Positions 7,980 to 13,657 of a DNA stretch of 64,000 nucleotides are shown here, piece by piece; the stretch's first letter is position 1; each line of letters starts with the position of its first letter. The DNA is taken from the NCBI RefSeq assembly GCF_002742635.1, contig NZ_PEGF01000001.1, positions 1,736,001-1,800,000 on the forward strand. Reading direction: 5' to 3'. Origin of the DNA: Caulobacter sp. X (lineage in GTDB: Bacteria > Pseudomonadota > Alphaproteobacteria > Caulobacterales > Caulobacteraceae). A program made the position numbers and the translations under genes. The notes beneath the pieces are model-generated. The model ran no database searches. It was not told the DNA's origin and saw only the letters and a list, made by a program, of their open reading frames with translations.

Positions 7980-9254
7980 ATGATGCGTAAGCTGATGCTG
8001 GCGCTCCTGACGGGCGCCTATCTTTGTCTGGCCCTGATTGTCTCCCTCTTCCTCTGGAGGATGGGCGCGACCCCGGCTGTCGGCGTCTCGGCCTTCATCG
8101 GCATGCTGGGCCTTTGCTTCGCGTTCCACGGCCTGCTGGCCCAGACCTTCCTGGGCGCGGCCCTGCGCCTGGACATCGACACCGTCCGCGAGGCCCACGC
8201 CATCCTGCTGGATCAGGTCGAGAAGGTGGACGGCCGCGTCACCGACCTGATGGAGGTCGTCGCCGCCGACGCCCAGCGCCGCACCGAAGCGCTGTCCAAC
8301 GAGGTCAGCCACCTGGAAGACCTCGTTCACAAGATGAACGACCGGCTGGAGCGCCAGTTGAGCCAACCGGCCGCCGCCGCCGCCGCCCCGCGCGGCCCGC
8401 TGTCCGATCGCGCCCCGCAAGGCGACCGCCTGCTGCGCATGGTGCAGGAGGCCCTGGCCGACAACCGCGTCGACCTCTACCTGCAGCCGATCGTCAGCCT
8501 GCCCCAGCGCCGCACCGTCTACTACGAAAGCTTCTCGCGCCTGCGCGACGAGAGCGGCCGCGTGCTGATGCCCGCCGAGTTCCTGGCCGTGGCCGAGCCC
8601 GAAGGCCTGATGAGCAACATCGACAATCTGCTGCTGTTCCGCTGCGTTCAGATCGTCCGGCGCCTGGCCAAGCAGGACCGCAAGGTCGGCATCTTCTGCA
8701 ACATCTCGCTGGCCAGCCTGGGCGACGAGGCCTTCTTCCCGCAGTTCCTGGAGTTCATGCAGGAGAACAAGGACCTGGCCGGCGCGGTGATCTTCGAGCT
8801 GGGCCAGGACGCTTTCGAGCGCCGCGGCCCGGTCGAGGCCCGCCACATGGCCCGCCTGGCCAGCCTGGGCTTCAGCTTCAGCCTCGACAAGGTCGTCGAC
8901 CTGGACATCGACTTCCAGGACCTGGCGCGCGCCGACGTGCGCTACCTGAAGGTCGCGGCCCAGATGATGATGAACGAGCTGGAGGAGCAGGACGGCAAGC
9001 TGGTCATCGCCTCCCTGCCCGACCTGAACGCCGCCGACTTCGCCTCGCTGACCCGCCGCTACGGCATCGAGGTCATCGTCGAGAAGGTCGAGGCCGAGAA
9101 GCAGGTCGCCGAGATCCTCGACCTCGACATCGGCTACGGCCAGGGCAACCTGTTCGGCGAGCCCCGCGCCATCCGCGACGCCATCCTGGCCGAAGCCGAG
9201 CCGCCGTCGGACTTCATGCGCGGCGGCCCGCGTCGTCGCGCGGTGGGCTGGTAA
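7980..9254 (+). CDS. tipF: TipF, c-di-GMP receptor for flagellum placement (degenerate EAL protein)
   Basis: Membrane-bound EAL-fold protein needed in Caulobacter to position and assemble the polar flagellum together with TipN. The N-terminus has two membrane helices (about residues 4-28 and 33-56), then a coiled coil to about 125, an Ala-rich linker, and an EAL domain from about 140 to 400. The catalytic signature is degenerate: ESFSRL replaces E(A/V)LxR and the DDFGxG motif reads DKVVDLD, so it should bind rather than cleave c-di-GMP, as known for TipF. Start is ATG 7980 or the adjacent 7983. A GC hairpin (9276-9294) without a T-run follows the gene. Confidence 0.88.
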   Translation: MMRKLMLALLTGAYLCLALIVSLFLWRMGATPAVGVSAFIGMLGLCFAFHGLLAQTFLGAALRLDIDTVREAHAILLDQVEKVDGRVTDLMEVVAADAQRRTEALSNEVSHLEDLVHKMNDRLERQLSQPAAAAAAPRGPLSDRAPQGDRLLRMVQEALADNRVDLYLQPIVSLPQRRTVYYESFSRLRDESGRVLMPAEFLAVAEPEGLMSNIDNLLLFRCVQIVRRLAKQDRKVGIFCNISLASLGDEAFFPQFLEFMQENKDLAGAVIFELGQDAFERRGPVEARHMARLASLGFSFSLDKVVDLDIDFQDLARADVRYLKVAAQMMMNELEEQDGKLVIASLPDLNAADFASLTRRYGIEVIVEKVEAEKQVAEILDLDIGYGQGNLFGEPRAIRDAILAEAEPPSDFMRGGPRRRAVGW

Positions 9255-9320
9255 GGCCGCAAGCATCGGAATGACGCCGCCACGCGTTGGCGGCAGGGTC
9301 TCCTTCGAAAGGAGCCCCTC

Positions 9321-9548
9321 ATGGCCTACGACACCGAAGACGCCCGCTGGGCCGCGTGGGAGACGCGTGATCGCGCCGCCGACGGAGCCTTCTACGTCGC
9401 CGTTCGCACCACCGGCGTCTATTGCGTCGCCAGCTGCGCCGGGCGGCCGCTGCGCAAGAACGTCGAGTTCCACGATAGCCGAGAGAGCGCCCGCGCCGCC
9501 GGCTTCCGCGCCTGCCTGCGCTGCAAGCCCGACCGCGAGGCCGCGTGA
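9321..9548 (+). CDS. Stand-alone Ada metal-binding domain protein
   Basis: A 75-residue protein consisting only of the N-terminal domain of Ada. It has RTTGVYCVASCAGRPLRKNV and FRACLRCKPD. The four zinc ligands C35, C39, C65 and C68 keep nearly the spacing of E. coli Ada (C38, C42, C69, C72), where C38 also accepts methyl groups from DNA phosphotriesters. The AraC-type and O6-methylguanine domains of Ada are absent. Ribosome binding site AAAGGAG lies eight bases before the ATG. Its TGA overlaps the GTG of the next gene (GTGA), so the two are translationally coupled. It may sense or repair phosphotriesters, or act only as a DNA-binding partner. Confidence 0.85.
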   Translation: MAYDTEDARWAAWETRDRAADGAFYVAVRTTGVYCVASCAGRPLRKNVEFHDSRESARAAGFRACLRCKPDREAA

Positions 9549-10231
9549 ACCTCGACTGGACCCGTATCGGCGCCGAATTGGACGCTCGCGGCTGGGCCCT
9601 GACCGGCCCCCTGCTGAAGCCGGAGACCTGCGCCAACATCGCCGACCTCTATCCGCGCGACGACGGTTTCCGCAGCCGGGTGGTCATGGCCCGCCACGGC
9701 TTCGGGCGCGGCGAGTACAAGTACTTCAGCTATCCGCTGCCGGACCTGGTGCAGCGGCTGCGGCAGGGCCTGTACGGCCCTCTGGCCCAGGTCGCCAATC
9801 GCTGGGCCGAGCGGCTGGGCCAGGACCACCGCTTCCCCGAGACGCTGGACGAGATGCTGGCGCGCTGCCACGCGGCGGGTCAGGTCCGGCCCACGCCGCT
9901 GCTGCTGACCTACGGCCCCGGCGACTACAACTGCCTGCATCAGGACCTTTACGGCGAGCACGTCTTCCCGCTGCAGGCGGCGTTCCTGCTGGACGAGCCC
10001 GGCCGCGACTTCGACGGCGGCGAGTTCGTGATCGTCGAGCAGCGCCCCCGCCAGCAGTCGGCGCCGCAGGTGGTTCCTCTAAGGCAGGGCGAGGGGGTGA
10101 TCTTCGCGGTGCGGGAGCGCCCGGCCGAGGGGACGCGCGGCGTGCACCGGCGGGTGCTGCGGCATGGGGTCAGCGAGGTGCGGTCCGGGCGGAGACGGAC
10201 GTTGGGCGTGATCTTTCACGATGCGCTTTAG
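9545..10231 (+). CDS. 2-oxoglutarate/Fe(II) oxygenase, COG3826-like
   Basis: A 228-residue double-stranded beta-helix oxygenase. H132 and D134 (LHQDLYGEH) form the HxD part of the iron site, H207 in RVLRHGVSEV is the likely distal His, and an Arg of SGRRRTLGV would bind 2-oxoglutarate. This is the prolyl-hydroxylase/AlkB-like superfamily, COG3826 type, whose substrate is unknown. The GTG start overlaps the stop codon of the Ada-domain gene, which suggests a role in alkylation damage. It is followed directly by an intergenic repeat. Confidence 0.82.
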   Translation: MNLDWTRIGAELDARGWALTGPLLKPETCANIADLYPRDDGFRSRVVMARHGFGRGEYKYFSYPLPDLVQRLRQGLYGPLAQVANRWAERLGQDHRFPETLDEMLARCHAAGQVRPTPLLLTYGPGDYNCLHQDLYGEHVFPLQAAFLLDEPGRDFDGGEFVIVEQRPRQQSAPQVVPLRQGEGVIFAVRERPAEGTRGVHRRVLRHGVSEVRSGRRRTLGVIFHDAL

Positions 10232-10352
10232 GTTCCTCCCCCGCGTTGCGGGGGAGGTGGCCCAGAGGGCCGGAGGGGGCTAGCTCGGCCCATGCCGCAT
10301 TAGCCCCCTCAGTCGCTTCGCGACAGCTCCCCCGCATCGCGGGGGAGCATCT
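10232..10352. repeat. Composite palindromic intergenic repeat, type A
   Basis: About 120 bp. The outer arms CCTCCCCCGC..GCGGGGGAGG and GCTCCCCCGC..GCGGGGGAGC flank a centre containing GGCCGGAGGGGGCTA and TAGCCCCCTCAGTCGCTTCG. Near-identical copies lie at 13379, 35219 (inverted) and 50177. It separates two convergent genes and can fold into a large cruciform or RNA hairpin. Confidence 0.8.
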
Positions 10353-10368
10353 TGACCCCCGCCACCCC

Positions 10369-10935
10369 TCACCCCATAGGCGAGACGCCGAACAGCAGCC
10401 GGTGCAGGAAGAGCACGAACACCCCGTACAACACCGTCCCTCCGACCACCGCGATCACGTCCGCGATCGGCTTCGTCACGACCGGCGCCGGCTCCCTCCG
10501 GTTGACCGCCGAGATCAGGTCCAGGATCGCCCAGGCGAGAAACGCCCCGAACAGGACGATCGAGGCCAGGTCGCCATTGGCCAGCAGGTGGCCGCTGGCC
10601 CAGGCGATGGTCCCCAGCAGCATCGGATGGCGCACCGTGGCCTTGATCCGGCCGACCGGACCGTTCGCGCCGGCCAGGAGCACGAAGGCGACCCAGACCA
10701 GCCCCATGGCCGCGTGACGCCCCCAGGCCGGCGGGTCATAGACCTGCGGCGCGGTCGGCCGGGCGGCGATCCAGCCCAGGATGATCAGCACGAAGCCCAG
10801 ACCCGCGATCAGCGAGTAGAGCCCCTTCCAGCGCTTCTCGTTGGCGGCGATCTGGCTGTCGCGCAGCGGCGCGGCCAGGATCCGCACCGAGTGAATGCCT
10901 AAGAACACCACCAGACCCAGGATCAGTATCGTCAT
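10369..10935 (-). CDS. NnrU family membrane protein
   Basis: Integral membrane protein of 188 residues with about five to six hydrophobic segments. It has the NnrU signature FLGIHSVRI near the N-terminus and VRHPMLLGTIAWASGHLLANGD in the middle, the pattern shared with the isoprenylcysteine methyltransferase-like superfamily. NnrU was first described beside denitrification genes, but its biochemical role is not settled and no denitrification genes are here. The ATG at 10935 is chosen because GGGAGGGG lies just upstream; an upstream ATG at 10968 lacks a site. Confidence 0.85.
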   Translation of the reverse strand: MTILILGLVVFLGIHSVRILAAPLRDSQIAANEKRWKGLYSLIAGLGFVLIILGWIAARPTAPQVYDPPAWGRHAAMGLVWVAFVLLAGANGPVGRIKATVRHPMLLGTIAWASGHLLANGDLASIVLFGAFLAWAILDLISAVNRREPAPVVTKPIADVIAVVGGTVLYGVFVLFLHRLLFGVSPMG

Positions 10936-11081
10936 CGGCCCCTCCCAAGGTTGCGGGAGGATAGCCATGGAACACTCGTCTTCGGAAGCGTCGCCGCGCG
11001 GTCTTGAATTCCGGCGCGCGGGGGAACAGCTAAGGGCCCGGCGACATTGACGCCCCGCCTCCCGACCGGTACCGCCCCAGC

Positions 11082-11942
11082 ATGATGGATTTCCCGCCTG
11101 GCCTCAGCGCCCTCTCCGACCGCTACGACGTGGTGCTCTGCGATGTCTGGGGCGTGATCCACAACGGGGTGGCGAGCTTTCCGGAAGCCTGCGCGGCCCT
11201 GACCAAGTGGGGCCAGGAGAAGGGCCCGGTGGTGCTGATCTCCAACTCACCGCGCCCGTCGGCCGACGTGGTCGCGCAACTGGATAGCCTGGGCGTCCCC
11301 CGCTCGGCCTGGAACGGCTTCGTCACCTCCGGTGACGCGACCCGGGCGCTGCTGGCGCCGCATACCGGGACCAAGGTCTGGAAGGTCGGGCCCGAGCGCG
11401 ACGCGCCGCTGTGGGCCGGCTTCGACCTGACCCTGGCCGGCTGCGAGGACGCCGACTTCATCCTGTGCTCGGGCCTCTATGACGACGAGAACGAAACCCC
11501 CGAGGACTATCGCGACCGCCTGAAGGTCGCCGCCGAACGGGGCCTGCTGTTCATTTGCGCCAACCCGGACCGCGTCGTGCAGCGCGGCGACAAGCTGATC
11601 TTCTGCGCCGGCGCCCTGGCGGATCTCTACGAGAGCCTGGGCGGCAAGGTGGTGATGGCCGGCAAGCCCTATGGCGCGATCTATGACCTGGCGCTAGCGG
11701 AGGCGCAGCGCCTGCTTGGTCGTCCTGTCGACCGCGACCGGGTGCTGTGCGTCGGCGACGGCGTCATCACCGACGTGAAGGGGGCCCACGACCAAAAACT
11801 GGCCTGCCTGTTCATCGCCAAGGGCATCCACGGCGAGAAGGCGATCGGCCCGGACGGCCGCCTGAACCCGGAAGCGGTGCTGGCTTTGCTCGAAGCCGAG
11901 CAAGTCGGCGCCACGCACGCCGTCGGTGATCTGGTCTGGTGA
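11082..11942 (+). CDS. HAD-superfamily class IIA hydrolase (TIGR01459-like)
   Basis: A predicted phosphatase of 286 residues. HAD motif I is LCDVWGVIHNG, with the nucleophile Asp. Motif II is VLISNSPRP, motif III lies around MAGKPYGAIY, and motif IV is VGDGVITDVKGA. The class IIA cap lies between motifs II and III. This subfamily is typical of alphaproteobacteria and its substrate is unknown; class IIA members include p-nitrophenyl phosphatases and NagD. It is 60 bp upstream of the MaoC gene on the same strand, and divergent from nnrU. Translation may start at either of two successive ATGs (11082, 11085). Confidence 0.88.
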   Translation: MMDFPPGLSALSDRYDVVLCDVWGVIHNGVASFPEACAALTKWGQEKGPVVLISNSPRPSADVVAQLDSLGVPRSAWNGFVTSGDATRALLAPHTGTKVWKVGPERDAPLWAGFDLTLAGCEDADFILCSGLYDDENETPEDYRDRLKVAAERGLLFICANPDRVVQRGDKLIFCAGALADLYESLGGKVVMAGKPYGAIYDLALAEAQRLLGRPVDRDRVLCVGDGVITDVKGAHDQKLACLFIAKGIHGEKAIGPDGRLNPEAVLALLEAEQVGATHAVGDLVW

Positions 11943-12002
11943 TCGAGCTTCGGAACGCTATGCTGTGTGCAACGCACAATAAGAACCCGAGGGGAAAGCG
12001 TC

Positions 12003-12425
12003 ATGCAGGGTAAGTTTCTGGAAGAGCTGAGCGTCGGCCAATCGGCTGAGCTGGTCCGCACCGTCGGCGAGGCCGACATCGAGGCCTTCGCTGAAGTGAC
12101 CGGCGACAACAATCCCGTCCACCTGGACGCCGACTACGCGGCCAAGACCAGCTTCGGCGAGCGCATCGCCCACGGCATGCTGTCGGCCGGCTACATCTCG
12201 GCGGTTCTGGGGACCACCCTGCCCGGCCCGGGCGCGATCTACCTGTCCCAGGCCCTGCGCTTCAAGCGGCCGGTCAAGATCGGCGACGAGGTCACCGCCC
12301 GCGCCACCATCACCGAAATCGACGAGGCCAAGGCCCGCGTCACCTTCTCGACCGTGTGCCTTGTGAACGGCAAGCCGGTGGTCGATGGCGAGGCCGTGGT
12401 CATGGTCCCCCGCAAGGCCGCCTGA
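12003..12425 (+). CDS. MaoC-like (R)-specific enoyl-CoA hydratase
   Basis: A 140-residue single hot-dog domain hydratase. The catalytic hydratase-2 motif is clear: FAEVTGDNNPVHLD followed by HGMLSAGYISAVLG, with the Asp-His dyad. It probably hydrates trans-2-enoyl-CoA to (R)-3-hydroxyacyl-CoA, as PhaJ does in supplying polyhydroxyalkanoate synthesis or side reactions of beta-oxidation. Ribosome binding site GAGGGGA precedes the ATG. Its TGA overlaps the ATG of ribF (TGATG), so translation is coupled to a flavin biosynthesis gene for no obvious metabolic reason. Confidence 0.9.
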   Translation: MQGKFLEELSVGQSAELVRTVGEADIEAFAEVTGDNNPVHLDADYAAKTSFGERIAHGMLSAGYISAVLGTTLPGPGAIYLSQALRFKRPVKIGDEVTARATITEIDEAKARVTFSTVCLVNGKPVVDGEAVVMVPRKAA

Positions 12426-13366
12426 TGCCTCTGAAGACGATCCAAGCCTGGAAGGACCTGCCGGCCGAGGCGCGCGGCGCGTCGGTGGCGCTGGGCAATT
12501 TCGACGGCGTGCATCGCGGCCACCAGCAGGTGATCGCCCAGGCCGCGAAAGCCGCCCTGGCCGGCCAGACCCCGCTAGGCGTGGTCAGCTTCGACCCGCA
12601 CCCGCGCCGACTGTTCCGCCCGACCGAACCGGCCTTCAAGCTGATGACCCACGGCCAGCAGGCGCGCGCCTTGGCGGGCCTGGGCGTCGATGTCTTCTAC
12701 CTGCTGCCGTTCGACTTCGAGATGGCCAGCTTCGGCGACCGAGAGTTCGTCGAGAAGGTGCTGGTCGAAGGGCTCGGCGTGAAGCATGTGGCCGTCGGCT
12801 TCGACATCTCGTTCGGCCGCGGCCGCTCGGGCAGCGCCGAGCTGATGAAGGCCTATGGCGACGAGTACGGCTTCACCGTTTCGGTGGCCGAGCCCGTGGG
12901 CGGCGAGGGCGAGGAGAAGTTCTCGTCGACCGGCGTCCGCGAGGCCCTGCGCGACGGCCGCCCCGAACAGGCCGCGCACATCCTGGGCCGGCCGTTCGCG
13001 ATCGAGGGCGTGGTGCGGCGCGGCCAGCAGCTGGGCCGCCAGCTGGGCTTTCCGACCGCCAATGTCGAGGTCGAGGACTATGTCGTCCCCAAGCTCGGCG
13101 TCTACGCCACCCGCACCCGCCTGCCGGACGGCCGCGAGGTCCCGGGCGTCGCCAATCTCGGCAACAACCCGACGACGGGCGTCGTGGAGACGCGACTGGA
13201 GACCTGGCTGTTCGACTTCGACGAGGATCTCTACGGCCAGATCATCGAAACCGACCTCGTCGCCTTCCTGCGGCCGGAGCTGAAGTTCGACAGCCTGGAC
13301 CTGATGATCGAGCAGATCCATCGGGACGAGCAGGCGGCGCGGGCGATCGTCGCGCCGGCGTTTTAG
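12425..13366 (+). CDS. ribF: Bifunctional riboflavin kinase/FAD synthetase
   Basis: Makes FMN from riboflavin, then FAD from FMN. It has 313 residues, the normal length. The N-terminal nucleotidyltransferase domain has LGNFDGVHRGHQQVI, FDPHP and VGFDISFGRGRSGSA, followed by the STGVREAL region. The C-terminal kinase domain has GRPFAIEGVVRRGQQLGRQLGFPTAN and GVANLGNNPT. The ATG overlaps the stop of the upstream hydratase. No FMN riboswitch is visible upstream. A type A repeat follows 12 bp downstream. Confidence 0.96.
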   Translation: MPLKTIQAWKDLPAEARGASVALGNFDGVHRGHQQVIAQAAKAALAGQTPLGVVSFDPHPRRLFRPTEPAFKLMTHGQQARALAGLGVDVFYLLPFDFEMASFGDREFVEKVLVEGLGVKHVAVGFDISFGRGRSGSAELMKAYGDEYGFTVSVAEPVGGEGEEKFSSTGVREALRDGRPEQAAHILGRPFAIEGVVRRGQQLGRQLGFPTANVEVEDYVVPKLGVYATRTRLPDGREVPGVANLGNNPTTGVVETRLETWLFDFDEDLYGQIIETDLVAFLRPELKFDSLDLMIEQIHRDEQAARAIVAPAF

Positions 13367-13378
13367 GGAGCGCGCCAG

Positions 13379-13498
13379 TTCCTCCCCCGCGACGCGGGGG
13401 AGGTGGCCCAGAGGGCCGGAGGGGGCTAACGCGGCCGACTTCCCGCTCGCCCCCTCAGTCACTCCGTGACAGCTCCCCCGTATCACGGGGGAGCATCT
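13379..13498. repeat. Composite palindromic intergenic repeat, type A
   Basis: Same organisation and nearly the same sequence as the element at 10232. It ends two bases before the possible -35 element of the ileS promoter, so it may act as a boundary or terminator between ribF and ileS. Confidence 0.8.
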
Positions 13499-13499
13499 A

Positions 13500-13528
13500 T
13501 TGGCTCAGCGCCCTCCCTCTGCTATCCC
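13500..13528 (+). promoter_or_regulatory. Probable sigma-73 promoter of ileS
   Basis: TTGGCTC at 13500-13506 and GCTATCCC at 13521-13528, 14 bp apart, fit the Caulobacter housekeeping consensus TTGACGS, N10-14, GCTANAWC. Transcription would begin near 13534, directly at or just before the ATG of the small leader frame at 13536. Confidence 0.5.
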
Positions 13529-13535
13529 CCACGCC

Positions 13536-13580
13536 ATGAGTTCCGTTCGGAAGATTTCGCGAATTATCCGCCCGGCGTGA
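13536..13580 (+). CDS. Possible ileS leader peptide, 14 residues, three Ile codons
   Basis: The frame reads MSSVRKISRIIRPA and stops. Three of its 14 codons are Ile (ATT, ATT, ATC), and ATT is uncommon in this GC-rich genome. There is no Shine-Dalgarno sequence, but the predicted transcription start is at the ATG, so it could be translated as a leaderless mRNA, a common mode in Caulobacter. It overlaps a terminator-like hairpin and lies 77 bp before ileS. It may be a leader for attenuation by charged tRNA-Ile. This is a prediction; chance occurrence is possible. Confidence 0.4.
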   Translation: MSSVRKISRIIRPA

Positions 13581-13616
13581 CGCCGCCGGACGATCCTCCA
13601 GCGCGCGCCGGGTTTT
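13571..13616 (+). terminator. Possible attenuator hairpin in the ileS leader
   Basis: Arms CCCGGCG (13571-13577) and CGCCGGG (13606-13612) are followed directly by TTTT. An alternative small hairpin GGCG-TGA-CGCC at 13574-13584 uses part of the same 5' arm, so the two are mutually exclusive. The first arm overlaps the last codons of the leader frame, where a stalled ribosome would block it. Confidence 0.4.
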
Positions 13617-13657
13617 CCCGCCCTCTTCCGAAATTTCCAGAGCCGGATTTTCATCCC

